Source: DATBMY01 sp036554605 (GTDB lineage: Bacteria > Acidobacteriota > Blastocatellia > UBA7656). From it: a stretch of DNA of 25,000 nucleotides. The stretch's first letter is position 1. Every line of letters starts with the position of its first letter. Location: assembly GCA_036554605.1 (NCBI GenBank), contig DATBMY010000311.1, positions 1-25,000 of the forward strand, given 5' to 3'. The position numbers were made by a program, and so were the translations under genes. The notes beneath the pieces were generated by a model. That model saw nothing but the letters and a program-made list of their open reading frames with translations, did not search any database and was not told the DNA's origin. Of the stretch, positions 1-8,728 are shown piece after piece.

Positions 1-247
1 GGGCCGCGCCCACCTCTGTGCCGTCATGGGTCAAAATGCGATTCGTGATGCGCGCGAAGAACTCCGGCGTCCGGGCACAAGGCTCATCGGGTCGGTGGGC
101 TATTTCCCCGAGCGCTACGGCGAAGAGTTGATCCCGCTGGCCCTGGCCATCCTGCAAAAGAAGCCGGTCCCTTCGGCAGTCTTTGTGAAACATCAACTCA
201 TCACGCCAATGAATGTCGGGCTGATCTACCCGGTCCAGACCGACTGA
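1..247 (+). CDS. Sugar ABC transporter substrate-binding protein, C-terminal fragment (cut by window edge)
   Basis: The reading frame is open from base 2 to the TGA at 245-247, giving about 81 C-terminal residues; the start lies left of the window. The segment has the pattern of the C-terminal lobe of periplasmic type-1 sugar-binding proteins: a GQNA-type ligand loop, then GTRLIGSV, then YGEELIPLALAIL and the closing strand VFVKHQLITP. Its orientation is opposite to the neighbouring importer genes, with which it converges (60 bp apart). It is not the same subtype as the lipoprotein binding protein at 1841-2791. Bases 119-207 are identical to 11627-11715, inside a decayed paralogue at the other end of the sugar island. 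The specific ligand cannot be read from this fragment. Confidence 0.75.
   Translation, partial: GRAHLCAVMGQNAIRDAREELRRPGTRLIGSVGYFPERYGEELIPLALAILQKKPVPSAVFVKHQLITPMNVGLIYPVQTD
119..207 (+). repeat. Left copy of an 89-bp perfect direct repeat (right copy at 11627-11715)
   Basis: Identical to the right copy; similarity continues to the stop codon with seven substitutions and no gap, and ends abruptly after the stop codon. The upstream end of the identity coincides with the deletion joint in the right copy. Confidence 0.9.
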
Positions 248-307
248 AGCTTCATAAAGGAGAGAAGGTCAGAAAAGTCATTGCGAGGCGCGATGGGGTC
301 GGATTAA

Positions 308-1810
308 TTATCCACCTTCGCTAACGGCCAGGCGCATGATGTTCTCCTCGCTGCATTCGTCGCGCGTGAGCACGCCCGTCACACGGCCCTCCCGCATAAC
401 GGCGACTCGATCACTGATGTGGAGGATCTCTTCCATGTCACTGCTGATCATGACGATGGCCACGCCGGCCTCAGCCAGGCCGCGCATTAGCTCGTAGATC
501 TCGGCCTTCGCACCTACATCAATCCCGCGCGTCGGCTCGTCGAAGATCAGCACTTTCGGTTCGAGCGCGAGCCACTTGGCGAGCACGACCTTCTGCTGAT
601 TGCCGCCGCTGAGGTCAGCGGCCTTCACCTCTACGGACGGCGCCTTCACGTTCAGTCTGTCGCACATCTCCTCGGCCTTTTTGCGTTCCTTGTCGAAGGA
701 GATGAGTCCTGCCTGCGCGAACCGGCCGAGCGACGGAAGCGTGACGTTTTCGCGGACCGAGATCTCTGTGATCAGGCCCGCCGTGCGGCGGTCTTCCGGA
801 ACGAGGTAGATGTGATGTCTGATGGCGTCGCGCGGCGAGCTTATTTGCAGCGGCTGGGCGTCGAGCCTCAACCGTGCTTCGACCGCTGGGTCGACGCCGA
901 AGATAGTCTGCGCAGCCTCGGAGCGGCCCGCGCCTACGAGCCCGGCGATGCCTAGTATCTCCCCCTTGCCGACATAGAAAGAGACCTGCTTGTCGGGGTA
1001 GCGGGCCGTGCGCAGTGTCTCGACCTCGAAGTAGTGCGGCGTCTTTTCGACCGCCGGGCGCTTGTAGAAAGACTCCAGGTCTCGCCCCACCATCAGCCTG
1101 ACCATGTTGTCGTGGTTGATCTCGGCGCGCTCCAGGCTGCCCGCGTTCGCGCCGTCGCGCAGGACGACGGCGCGGTCAGCTATCTCATGAACTTCGCCCA
1201 GCCTGTGCGAGATGTATATGATGGCGACGCCGTTCGCGCGAAGATCCTTGACCACCCGGAGCAGCCGCGCGGTTTCGGCAAGCGTAAGGCTCGAAGTCGG
1301 CTCATCCATGATCAGTATGCGCGCGTCGAGCGAGAGCGCCTTCGTGATCTCGACCAGCTGCTGCTGTGCAATCGACAGCCTATCGAGCGGGGTGTCGGGC
1401 GCTACGTCCAGGCCAAGCCGCTTGAGGTGTCTGGTCGTCTGGTCGTACATCTTGCGCGTGTCGACCAGGTGTAAGAACCCGCCGCGCACGGGCTCGCGCC
1501 CAAGGAAGACGTTCGCCGCCACGTCCAGGTTGTCGAGCACGTTCAGCTCCTGGTGTATGAAAGCTATGCCGTGGCGCGTCGCATCCGAGACATTGCTGAT
1601 GAGGACCGGGGCGCAGTCTATCAGAATCTGCCCGCCGTCCGGCTGCTGGACGCCGCCGAGTACCTTCATCAGCGTCGACTTGCCCGCGCCGTTCTCACCC
1701 AGCAGCGCCACCACCTCGCCCGCCACGACATCCAGGTCGACACCTTTCAGCGCGTGGACGCCCGGGAAGCGCTTGTCGATCTTCTGCATTTCGAGGATGC
1801 GAGTCTTCAT
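308..1810 (-). CDS. Sugar ABC transporter ATP-binding protein (RbsA/MglA/XylG type, two nucleotide-binding domains)
   Basis: A 500-residue protein matching the usual length of CUT2-class sugar ATPases. The N-terminal domain has a full Walker A (GENGAGKST, about 38-46), a signature region near LSIAQQQ and a Walker B ILIMDEPTSSL. The C-terminal domain has the degenerate Walker A typical of this class (GLVGAGRSE), then a strong signature LSGGNQQKV and Walker B VLIFDEPTRGIDVG. It powers import of a monosaccharide with the permease and lipoprotein encoded just upstream; the gap to the binding-protein stop is 30 bp. The ATG at 1810 lacks an obvious Shine-Dalgarno site; an internal ATG at 1789 is possible but no better. 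It is the last gene of the leftward operon. Sugar specificity cannot be decided from the ATPase. Confidence 0.93.
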   Translation of the reverse strand: MKTRILEMQKIDKRFPGVHALKGVDLDVVAGEVVALLGENGAGKSTLMKVLGGVQQPDGGQILIDCAPVLISNVSDATRHGIAFIHQELNVLDNLDVAANVFLGREPVRGGFLHLVDTRKMYDQTTRHLKRLGLDVAPDTPLDRLSIAQQQLVEITKALSLDARILIMDEPTSSLTLAETARLLRVVKDLRANGVAIIYISHRLGEVHEIADRAVVLRDGANAGSLERAEINHDNMVRLMVGRDLESFYKRPAVEKTPHYFEVETLRTARYPDKQVSFYVGKGEILGIAGLVGAGRSEAAQTIFGVDPAVEARLRLDAQPLQISSPRDAIRHHIYLVPEDRRTAGLITEISVRENVTLPSLGRFAQAGLISFDKERKKAEEMCDRLNVKAPSVEVKAADLSGGNQQKVVLAKWLALEPKVLIFDEPTRGIDVGAKAEIYELMRGLAEAGVAIVMISSDMEEILHISDRVAVMREGRVTGVLTRDECSEENIMRLAVSEGG

Positions 1811-1840
1811 AAAGTAACCCGGCGCCGGCGAGCGCAGTCT

Positions 1841-2791
1841 TTAACGACCGCGGAGCTGGTTGATCTTCTGGATAAAATCGTCTACCTCCGCGCGCTTGAT
1901 GACAAGCGTATCAACGAACTTCTGCTTGCTCGGCGGAATCTGCGACTGATCGCCGGCCAGTGCTGCGGCCATCATTTTCATCGACTGGTATCCGAACTCA
2001 TAAGGCTGTTGCACGACGGTCCCGTATATCGCGCCATCCTTGACGCCGGCCAGCGTTTCGTCCTCCTCGTCGAAGCAGACTATCTTGACCTGGCCCGTCT
2101 TCCCTGCGTCTCGCACGGCGTTCAGGATGGCGGGCCCGTTGTAGCCCCATAGCCCGACCAGGCCAGCGACGTCCGGGTAAAGGACCAGAGTGTCCGCAAC
2201 GTTCGACTTGGCGCGCACTCGGTCCGTGTCGTCCGTCCTTACGTCTATGATCTGGATGTTCGATCCCTGTAATGATTCCCTTATGCCCTGCAATCGCTCC
2301 TGCGCGTTGCGCGCGTCGAGCTTGCCTACGAAGATCATGATCTTGCCGCCCTGCGGCAGTGCCTCCTTGATCAGGGCGGCCGCCTGACGGCCTGCGGCCA
2401 CGTTGTCCGTGCCGATGTAACAGGTGCGGTTGCTGTTGAGCGCGTCACTGTCCTGCGTGAAGACGAGTGTTTGCCGCGCAATGTCGTTGATCATCTGGGT
2501 CTGGTTGTCGGGGTCGACGGGGCTGATGGCGATCCCGTCGATGCCTTTCGCCAGCAGGTCGTCGACGATGCGCTTCTGCTCGGCCGCCGTGCCATCGGCC
2601 GGGATCCTGAATTCGACCGCGATGTCTGCAAGCTCTGCATCAGCCTTCTCGCACCCCTTGCGCGCGATCGTCCAGAAGTCTGCTGCGTTGTTAGTTACGA
2701 AAGCGAGTTTCTTTGTCCCGCCGTTCTTAGCGCAGGCTACTGTCAACAGCAGACCTACGCAGGCGAGCGCGACAAATCGATTAAGTCTCAT
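1841..2791 (-). CDS. Sugar ABC transporter substrate-binding lipoprotein (RbsB-like)
   Basis: A 316-residue protein of the periplasmic binding protein family that serves ABC importers for ribose, xylose, galactose and related sugars. The start at 2791 is favoured over longer frames because GAGGAG lies six bases upstream and the N-terminus is then a clean lipoprotein signal: charged MRLNR, a hydrophobic core and lipobox TVAC with the lipidated Cys at position 20. Typical motifs follow: KLAFVTNN first strand, AEQKRIVDDLLAKGIDGIAISPVDP, GTDNVAAGRQAA, and the second-lobe strand VGLWGYNGPAILNAVRDAG. It lies between permease and ATPase genes, so it most likely delivers the sugar handled by the enzymes upstream. 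A lipid anchor fits either a diderm periplasm or outer-leaflet tethering. The exact ligand is unknown. Confidence 0.92.
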   Translation of the reverse strand: MRLNRFVALACVGLLLTVACAKNGGTKKLAFVTNNAADFWTIARKGCEKADAELADIAVEFRIPADGTAAEQKRIVDDLLAKGIDGIAISPVDPDNQTQMINDIARQTLVFTQDSDALNSNRTCYIGTDNVAAGRQAAALIKEALPQGGKIMIFVGKLDARNAQERLQGIRESLQGSNIQIIDVRTDDTDRVRAKSNVADTLVLYPDVAGLVGLWGYNGPAILNAVRDAGKTGQVKIVCFDEEDETLAGVKDGAIYGTVVQQPYEFGYQSMKMMAAALAGDQSQIPPSKQKFVDTLVIKRAEVDDFIQKINQLRGR

Positions 2792-2869
2792 TTCATTCTC
2801 CTCACTCAGAGATTCACGCCCCATCAGATTTATAATGAAAATCGCCAGCCGCTTTGCCCACACGAAGCG

Positions 2870-3862
2870 TCAACCGACACGCGCTGACCGCCGCTGTAGT
2901 AACTGGTCAGCAATCACGCCAACTAATATCACCGCGCCCATAACAGCGAAATTCAACGAGCTGGGAATGCCCAGCAGGTTTACGAGGTTTTGGAGCACTT
3001 GCAACAGCGCTGTGCCTATCAGTATGCCGAGGATCGAGCCCTCGCCGCCGCGCAGACTACAGCCGCCCAGCACCGCCGCCGCTATGCCGTATAGCTCGAA
3101 GAAATTTCCGTGCGAGGAGGGCGAGATCGAGTTGGTGTAGAAGGCGAAGACTATGCCCGCGATGCCCGCCAATATGCCTAGTATTATGTAGGCGCTCGCC
3201 ACCACCTTCTTCGAGTTGATTCCCGAATAACGCGCCGCCGTCTCATTGCGCCCGACGGCAAACAGGTAGCGGCCATAGACCGAGCGGTGCAGGACGACCC
3301 ACATCACGACGCTGATGATTACCAGCAGCACGAACGGCGTGGGAATCCCGAAGAGGCTGCCAGTAGCCAGATTGTGCAAGGTCTCGAACCCTTCGGCCGA
3401 ACCGAAGCCCTTTGTCTCATCGTTGGCGATGAAGCGTGCCAGGCCGCGGTAAAAAAGCAGCCCGCATAGCGTGACGATGAAAGGCTGTATGCGCGCCTTC
3501 GTAATGAGCAGCCCGTGGAAAGCGCCGAGCGCCGTCGCCACGCCTATGACTGCGAGCACGGCCAGCAGGCTCGGCAGCCCCCACTCAGTCAGCATAATCG
3601 ACAGCAGCACGCCCAGCAGCGCGAAGACCGACCCGACCGACAGGTCTATACCGCCTGTGATTATGACCATGCCTAGCCCTATGCTGAAGATGCCATACGC
3701 GCCTATCAGCCGCGCCATGTTCTGGAGGTTGGCCGGGGCAAGGAACCTCGGGTTGAGCACCGACACAGCTATGCACAGCACCACGAGCAGCAGGAAGGTG
3801 CCCAACTCTTTCTTCACTAAAGTTCGTCTCCCGTATGTGGGGTGAGAAGCCTTCTTCGTCAT
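2870..3862 (-). CDS. Sugar ABC transporter permease (RbsC-like, CUT2 family)
   Basis: A 330-residue, strongly hydrophobic protein with about eight to ten membrane segments. It carries the family hallmarks GGIDLSVGSVFALLGV (about 70-85), ITKARIQPFIVTL, YAVGRNETAARYSGI-like text written here as FAVGRNETAARYSG, and GCSLRGGEGSILG. This is the membrane channel of the importer made with the downstream binding lipoprotein and double ATPase, and it is the first transporter gene in the leftward operon. The ATG at 3862 has only a weak purine stretch (AGAGAT) upstream. Its first bases overlap the stop of a possible short upstream frame by an ATGA junction. ABC importers of this class usually use one permease as a homodimer, so the transporter set appears complete. 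Confidence 0.93.
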   Translation of the reverse strand: MTKKASHPTYGRRTLVKKELGTFLLLVVLCIAVSVLNPRFLAPANLQNMARLIGAYGIFSIGLGMVIITGGIDLSVGSVFALLGVLLSIMLTEWGLPSLLAVLAVIGVATALGAFHGLLITKARIQPFIVTLCGLLFYRGLARFIANDETKGFGSAEGFETLHNLATGSLFGIPTPFVLLVIISVVMWVVLHRSVYGRYLFAVGRNETAARYSGINSKKVVASAYIILGILAGIAGIVFAFYTNSISPSSHGNFFELYGIAAAVLGGCSLRGGEGSILGILIGTALLQVLQNLVNLLGIPSSLNFAVMGAVILVGVIADQLLQRRSARVG

Positions 3863-4118
3863 ATCTCTGATTCGGAGGGCAGGCTCGGCGTCGACTTAGC
3901 CTCACCCACGAGGAGTTCGACCTCGGCGCGGTAAAGGCCCGGGGCCGTGGACGCTCGTTGCGCGCCCAAACCGCCAGTGACTTGGGGATCATCATTCTGG
4001 CTCGCCAGATTTCCCATTTACCCGTTTACTCTCACGTGCGTCCCTGCGCTGACCAGAGTAACGTCTCCAGTTCGGAGCGGAGCGCCACCCCAACATCCAC
4101 ACCATCAATTATCTTCAC
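3859..4118 (-). pseudogene. Possible decayed or frameshifted small gene between the dehydrogenase and the permease
   Basis: This 250-bp gap is not empty of coding character. A GTG at 4118, overlapping the dehydrogenase stop (GTGA), opens 28 codons that read VKIIDGVDVGVALRSELET and end at 4032. A second frame, from ATG 4017 to a TGA at 3859 that overlaps the permease start, reads 52 codons including APGLYRAEVELLVGEA. Codon choice in both is GC-ending like the flanking genes. Switching frames near 4035 would join them except for one stop. I do not recognise the family. It may be a gene broken by a frameshift, two tiny coupled ORFs, or chance; only the second has an ATG, and no good ribosome site was seen. 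Confidence 0.28.
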
Positions 4119-5296
4119 CGCGATCCTAACTCGACTACACCCTTGGTGTACTCGGGCAGGTGGAATTCTTCGGCGAAGGCACGCCCCACGTCATCTAGAC
4201 TGCCATAGCGGTGCGTGACGAATGGGGCCACCTCAACCTTTCCCTGCTCAAGCAGATGTAGCGCTCGCCGGTAGACAGACGGGCGGCCATCCTCGTCGAA
4301 CCCACCCGAACCGCCGACGGGGGAGACGAGCACCGGCTCCCTATACTGCAGGCCGTTGAGCACGCTCAGGTCGACGCCTGCGTGGCCATGGCCATAAAGC
4401 ATTACGGTTCCTTGCTTACGCAACACGCCGGGGAGGATCGGAAAGACGCGTCCTGCGCCCGACGACTCGATGACAAGCTCGGCCATCCGCCCTCCTGTTC
4501 GCTCTCGGACCGCTTCCACTATGTCCTCCGTAGTCGGATCGATCGTCTCGGCCCCAAACCGCGCCGCCAGCCCGCGCTTCCGCGCGTTCGGCTCGCTGGC
4601 GAGCAGGAGTCCGTCGAAGCCGAACACGCGGCGAAGGTACTGTATGAAGAGCAGGCCCGCGGGCCCGGCGCCGATGACCAGCGTCGTTTGAACGCGATGA
4701 TCGGGCGCTGCGGCGTCTAGCGAGTACCGCGCCCCTCTGGCGCGGGTGAGCACGTCGATCGAATGGACGATGCACGCCAGCGGTTCGGTGAGAGCAGCCA
4801 CCGCGGGCTCGATGTCCGACTCAACTCGAATGGCGTTCACTGCGGGGATTGCCAGGTACTCGGCGAGTCCGCCGGGCGTGCCGGTGATCCCATGCTCGGC
4901 ATACGTATCGCACTGGTGCGAGTCTCCCGTCGCACAGTACTCGCAAAGCGTGGTTCGGTCGCGACTCCTGCAATTGAGCCCCTGGTCGACAGCCGCGCGG
5001 TTGCCGAGGCGGAGGTCGCTCACCTCTGCGCCCAGTTCGACTACCTCCCCGGCGATTTCGTGGCCGAGAATCTGCGGCTGGCAGGCGAGCGGAATAGGCT
5101 GACCGCGCTCATCGGTGTTGTAGTTGGCCTCACCTCCATAGATATGGAGGTCGGTACCGCACAGCCCGACGGCCGCCACGCGAAGGAGCACATCGCGTGG
5201 CCCGAGTCGAGGTATCGGCACGTCGCGCACCTCAAGGCGTCGGACGTCGTGGAGCACGCATGCGCGCATTGATTGGGAGATAGTATTCGCAGCCAT
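4115..5296 (-). CDS. Zinc-dependent medium-chain alcohol/sugar dehydrogenase
   Basis: A 393-residue MDR-superfamily dehydrogenase. The start at 5296 is chosen because AAGGA sits five bases upstream; the frame is open further upstream but that sequence reads as non-coding. Catalytic zinc ligands are visible as GLCGTDLH (Cys46) and GHE (His79-Glu80). A four-cysteine structural zinc lobe spans Cys109, Cys118, Cys121 and Cys129. The nucleotide-binding segment reads VIGAGPAGLLFIQ. Relatives include threonine, sorbitol and sugar-acid dehydrogenases. In this operon it probably oxidises the incoming sugar at C1, or a hydroxyl of a sugar acid, with NAD(P)+. The operon holds two SDRs as well, so which enzyme performs which oxidation cannot be settled by sequence alone. 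It ends just before a possible decayed ORF and the permease. Confidence 0.88.
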   Translation of the reverse strand: MAANTISQSMRACVLHDVRRLEVRDVPIPRLGPRDVLLRVAAVGLCGTDLHIYGGEANYNTDERGQPIPLACQPQILGHEIAGEVVELGAEVSDLRLGNRAAVDQGLNCRSRDRTTLCEYCATGDSHQCDTYAEHGITGTPGGLAEYLAIPAVNAIRVESDIEPAVAALTEPLACIVHSIDVLTRARGARYSLDAAAPDHRVQTTLVIGAGPAGLLFIQYLRRVFGFDGLLLASEPNARKRGLAARFGAETIDPTTEDIVEAVRERTGGRMAELVIESSGAGRVFPILPGVLRKQGTVMLYGHGHAGVDLSVLNGLQYREPVLVSPVGGSGGFDEDGRPSVYRRALHLLEQGKVEVAPFVTHRYGSLDDVGRAFAEEFHLPEYTKGVVELGSR

Positions 5297-5343
5297 TATT
5301 CCTTGTTTTCTCCAGCCTGCGCGTTCCTTTCGGGCAGGCACAG

Positions 5344-6096
5344 TCAGTACGTAGCGCGCCCCCCGCTGAGGTCGAACACCGCGCCCGTTGTGAACGAGTT
5401 CTCCTCCGAGGCCAGCCATGCCACCATCGACGCGACCTCCTCGACGAGCAGGAACCTTCCGCGCGGAATCTTCGAGAGCATGAACTCAATGTGGTCCTGC
5501 GTCATCTGGTCGAACAGCGCTGTCTTCGCCGCGGCGGGCGTCACACAGTTGACAGAGATGTTGTAACTGGCCAGCTCTTTGCCTAGCGATTTAGTCAGCG
5601 CTATGACGCCCGCCTTCGACGCGCTGTAGGCCGAGGCGTTCGGATTACCTTCCTTACCGGCAATCGACGCCACGTTCACGATTCGCCCGTAGTTCTGGCG
5701 CATCATCAGTGGGACGACAGCGCGGCAGGAGAGAAAGACGCCATTGAGGTTCACCTCCGTCACCTGCCGCCACGCATCCACGGGGTACTCCCATAGCTTC
5801 ACGTTTGGTCCGGTGATGCCCGCGTTCGCGACAAGGATGTCTATTCCGCCCAGTAACTCGACTGTCGTGGCTGCGGCTGCCTCTACGCCTTCGGCGTTCG
5901 AGACGTCCACAGGGATAACATGAACCTTCCCCCGTCCGGACAACTCGGCGGCGGCCGACTCGACTAGCCCCCCTTCGCGATCCCACAGGGAGACCGCGGC
6001 GCCCGAGGCAAGAAAACGCTCGGCGATGGCGCGGCCGATGCCCTGCGCCCCTCCGGTGATGACGGCACGTCTGCCTGCAAGATCTATCTGGTTCAT
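5344..6096 (-). CDS. SDR-family dehydrogenase, probable 2-keto-3-deoxyaldonate 4-dehydrogenase
   Basis: A 250-residue classical short-chain dehydrogenase. Visible are the cofactor loop TGGAQGIG (14-21), NAG (91-93), and the catalytic set Ser144, Tyr157 and Lys161 (YSASK). AAGGAACG lies seven bases before the ATG. The region KTALFDQMTQDHIEFMLSKIPRGRF and the C-terminal GGRATY resemble SDRs encoded beside FAH-family diketo-acid hydrolases in L-rhamnose and L-fucose pathways, where the enzyme oxidises 2-keto-3-deoxy-L-rhamnonate or -fuconate at C4 with NAD+. That assignment is from recalled family resemblance plus context, not proof. It follows the other SDR by 22 bp and precedes the zinc dehydrogenase by 47 bp, so co-transcription is likely. 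Confidence 0.87.
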   Translation of the reverse strand: MNQIDLAGRRAVITGGAQGIGRAIAERFLASGAAVSLWDREGGLVESAAAELSGRGKVHVIPVDVSNAEGVEAAAATTVELLGGIDILVANAGITGPNVKLWEYPVDAWRQVTEVNLNGVFLSCRAVVPLMMRQNYGRIVNVASIAGKEGNPNASAYSASKAGVIALTKSLGKELASYNISVNCVTPAAAKTALFDQMTQDHIEFMLSKIPRGRFLLVEEVASMVAWLASEENSFTTGAVFDLSGGRATY

Positions 6097-6118
6097 ATAC
6101 GTTCCTTCAGACGAACGG

Positions 6119-6886
6119 CTACTTCCCGGCGCTCCAGCCGCCGTCGATGATGAAGGCGCTCCCTGTCACGAAGGCCGCCTCGTCGCTCGCGAGATAGAGC
6201 ACCGCCGCGGCGATCTCCTCGGGCGTGCCCATTCGGCCGAGCGCCTGCGTGGCCGACATCTCACGGTAGGCCGCCTCTGGGTCCGGATACTCCGCGAGCC
6301 GCGCGGCTACGAAAGGCGTCTCGACCCGGCCCGGGCAGACGCAGTTGACGCGGACGTTGTCTGCGGCGTGGTCGAGTGCCAGCGACTTGGTGAGGCCGAC
6401 CACAGCGAATTTCGTCGTGCAGTAGGCGAGGCGGTCCCGAATTCCGACGATCCCGCCGATTGATGCAAGGTTCACTATCGAGCCCGAGCGCCGACTGACC
6501 ATCCCGCCGAGAAATGTTTTGGTTACGTTGAACACGCCACGCACGTTAACCGCGTAGAGCCTGTCCAGGTCCTCGCCCGTCGTAGTCAGCGCGGTGCCGA
6601 CATGGCCGATTCCGGCATTGTTGACGAGCACATCAAGGCGCCCTCGCTCGTCCTCAACCAGTTGCCGCACGCGAGCGCAGTCGGCCGCGCTCGTGACATC
6701 GAGCGCGGCGAACGCCGCGAGCCCTCCCGCGTCCGAGATTGTGGCCGCCGCACGCCGGCCGTTCCTCTCATCCCGGTCGGTCGCGTAGACGAACGCCCCG
6801 GCCCTCGCCAGTGCGCGCGCGACCGCCTCGCCGATGCCGGAGCCCGCGCCCGTGACGAGTGCCGTCTTTCCCGTTAGATCGAACAT
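6119..6886 (-). CDS. SDR-family NAD(P)-dependent oxidoreductase of the sugar operon
   Basis: A 255-residue short-chain dehydrogenase with TGAGSGIG cofactor loop (12-19), Asp at the end of the second strand (favouring NAD over NADP), NNAG motif, and catalytic Ser142, Tyr155 and Lys159. The frame is open to 7042, but the added 52 residues are arginine-rich and overlap the dehydratase gene. The ATG at 6886, with AAGGA upstream and a 17-bp gap from the dehydratase stop, is the natural start. Candidate roles are the sugar C1 dehydrogenase (as in L-fucose dehydrogenases of the SDR family) or the C4 dehydrogenase of the 2-keto-3-deoxyaldonate. The protein ends in the common SDR sequence FIIDGGW. It is clearly a paralogue of the next gene, not a recent duplicate. 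Confidence 0.88.
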   Translation of the reverse strand: MFDLTGKTALVTGAGSGIGEAVARALARAGAFVYATDRDERNGRRAAATISDAGGLAAFAALDVTSAADCARVRQLVEDERGRLDVLVNNAGIGHVGTALTTTGEDLDRLYAVNVRGVFNVTKTFLGGMVSRRSGSIVNLASIGGIVGIRDRLAYCTTKFAVVGLTKSLALDHAADNVRVNCVCPGRVETPFVAARLAEYPDPEAAYREMSATQALGRMGTPEEIAAAVLYLASDEAAFVTGSAFIIDGGWSAGK

Positions 6887-6903
6887 ATCCTTGTTCCTTG
6901 GTC

Positions 6904-8631
6904 TCAGTGTGACTCGCGCGGCACGGCGGCACCGCTCGATCCGACGAGGAAGTCGAGGTCCGCGCCCCGGTTCGCCTGCAGCACGTGGTCGATGTAGAGC
7001 CCTACGTAGCCACGGCGCGCGGGAGGTGCGGGCGGGTGCCACACGGCGCGTCGGCGCGCCAGCTCCTCGTCGTCAACGAGGAGTTCAAGCCGCCGCGCGG
7101 GCACATCCAACTCGACAAAGTCGCCCGTCCGTACAAGCGCGAGCGTGCCACCGACCGCCGCCTCCGGCGCGACATGAAGTACTACCGCGCCGTAGGCGGT
7201 CCCGCTCATCCGGCCATCCGAGATGCGAACCATGTCGGTGATCCCCCGCCGCAGAAGCTTCGGCGGGAGCGGCATATTGCCGACCTCCGGCATACCGGGG
7301 TATCCGCGCGGGCCGCAGTTCTTCAGCACCAGCACGCTCGTCTCGTCGACCTCGAGGCCCTCGTCGTCGATGCGTGCATGGAAGTCATCAATGTCTTCGA
7401 AGACGACCGCGCGGCCCGTGTGCTTCAGCAGGTGTGGGCTCGCGGCCGATGGCTTAATGACGGCGCCGTCGGGCGCGAGGTTTCCGCGAAGGACGGCGAT
7501 ACCGCTGTCGGGGATGACGGGGTTCGAGAGCGGCCGAATTACATCGCGGTTGTAACACGGCGCGTCCTCCACGTTCTCGCCGACCGTCTTGCCCATAACC
7601 GTAAGCGCGTCGCGATGGATGTGGTCGCCCAGCTCGCGCAGCACCGCCGGCAGCCCTCCCGCGTAGTAGAAGTCCTCCATGAGGTACTGGCCCGACGGTT
7701 TGAGGTTCACAAGACAGGGGATATCACGCCCGAGAATGTCCCAATCATCAAGCGAGAACTCGACACCGATCCGGCCCGCAATCGCGAGTAAATGGATCAC
7801 AGCGTTCGTCGAGCCGCCAATCGCATTAACGATACGCACCGCGTTCTCGAACGCCTTCCGCGTGAGGATCTTCGACAAGCGCAGGTCCTCGCGTACCATC
7901 GCGACTATGCGGTTGCCGACGTGGTGTGCGAGCGTCGAGCGGCGCGAGTCGGCTGCTGGGATCGCGGCGTTCATCGGCATAGCGATGCCGAGCGCCTCGA
8001 CCAGGCACGCCATGGTCGAGGCCGTGCCCATCGTCATGCAGTGGCCAGCCGAGCGCGACATGCACGCTTCGGCGTCCTGAAAGTCACAGAGCGCCATCTT
8101 CCCGCAGCGCACGTCTTCACTGAAGCGCCACACGTCGGTGCCCGAGCCGATGTCCTGGCCACGAAACTTGCCATTGAGCATTGGCCCGCCGGAGAGCACA
8201 ATCGTCGGCAGGTCGCAGCTCGCCGCTCCCATCACGCACGCAGGCGTGGTCTTATCGCAGCCGACCAGCAAAACCACGCCGTCGATAGGGTTGCCTCGAA
8301 TCGACTCCTCGACATCCATGCTCGCGAGGTTGCGGAACAACATGGCGGTCGGGCGGAGTATGGTCTCACCGAGAGACATGACGGGGAACTCGACGGGAAA
8401 GCCCCCGGACTCATAGACGCCGCGCTTGACGTGTTCAGCCAGTTCACGGAAATGCGCGTTGCAGGGCGTTAGCTCCGAGAACGTGTTGCAGATACCAATG
8501 ACGGGACGCCCATCGAAGATGTGGTCGGGCAGCCCCTGGCTCTTCATCCAGCTGCGGTGAATGAACCCGTCCCGGCCCTGCCCGCCAAACCAGGCCGCGC
8601 TGCGTAGCTTATTTTTTATTTCATCCTGCAT
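6904..8631 (-). CDS. IlvD/Edd-family aldonate dehydratase ([2Fe-2S], pentonate/6-deoxyhexonate type)
   Basis: A 575-residue IlvD/Edd enzyme that removes water from a sugar acid to give a 2-keto-3-deoxyaldonate. Cys57, Cys125 and Cys198 line up, with an offset of two, with the iron-sulfur ligands known in L-arabinonate dehydratase of Rhizobium. The magnesium-site motif CDKTTP and the catalytic serine in GRMSGT (Ser476) are present. The openings SWMKSQGLPDHIFDGRP and ICNTFSELTPCNAHF are typical of the pentonate/aldonate branch rather than of branched-chain amino-acid IlvD. AGGGGAAA precedes the ATG at 8631. In this operon the product would pass to the SDR and FAH enzymes. Substrate candidates are L-fuconate, L-rhamnonate, L-arabinonate, D-arabinonate or D-xylonate. 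Confidence 0.93.
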   Translation of the reverse strand: MQDEIKNKLRSAAWFGGQGRDGFIHRSWMKSQGLPDHIFDGRPVIGICNTFSELTPCNAHFRELAEHVKRGVYESGGFPVEFPVMSLGETILRPTAMLFRNLASMDVEESIRGNPIDGVVLLVGCDKTTPACVMGAASCDLPTIVLSGGPMLNGKFRGQDIGSGTDVWRFSEDVRCGKMALCDFQDAEACMSRSAGHCMTMGTASTMACLVEALGIAMPMNAAIPAADSRRSTLAHHVGNRIVAMVREDLRLSKILTRKAFENAVRIVNAIGGSTNAVIHLLAIAGRIGVEFSLDDWDILGRDIPCLVNLKPSGQYLMEDFYYAGGLPAVLRELGDHIHRDALTVMGKTVGENVEDAPCYNRDVIRPLSNPVIPDSGIAVLRGNLAPDGAVIKPSAASPHLLKHTGRAVVFEDIDDFHARIDDEGLEVDETSVLVLKNCGPRGYPGMPEVGNMPLPPKLLRRGITDMVRISDGRMSGTAYGAVVLHVAPEAAVGGTLALVRTGDFVELDVPARRLELLVDDEELARRRAVWHPPAPPARRGYVGLYIDHVLQANRGADLDFLVGSSGAAVPRESH

Positions 8632-8728
8632 CCTGAGTTTCCCCTAACGCACTTCGTGACGCTGCTCAGATTGTGTGTGGCTCTGACGGCCGTAACCTGG
8701 CCCAGCCCGGTTGAACTTGCCCTTGGTT

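Noticed and set aside
1553..2152. 199-codon open frame on the plus strand
   Set aside because: It crosses, antisense, the ends of the sugar ATPase and binding-protein genes; it has no motif or ribosome site.
5297..5419. N-terminal extension of the zinc dehydrogenase
   Set aside because: It reaches into the upstream SDR gene, does not resemble the family, and the ATG at 5296 has AAGGA.
6887..7042. N-terminal extension of the second SDR
   Set aside because: It overlaps the dehydratase 3' end, is arginine-rich, and the downstream ATG has a good ribosome site.
7792..8472. 226-codon open frame on the plus strand
   Set aside because: Antisense to the dehydratase whose catalytic cysteines are intact; typical of GC-rich mirror frames.
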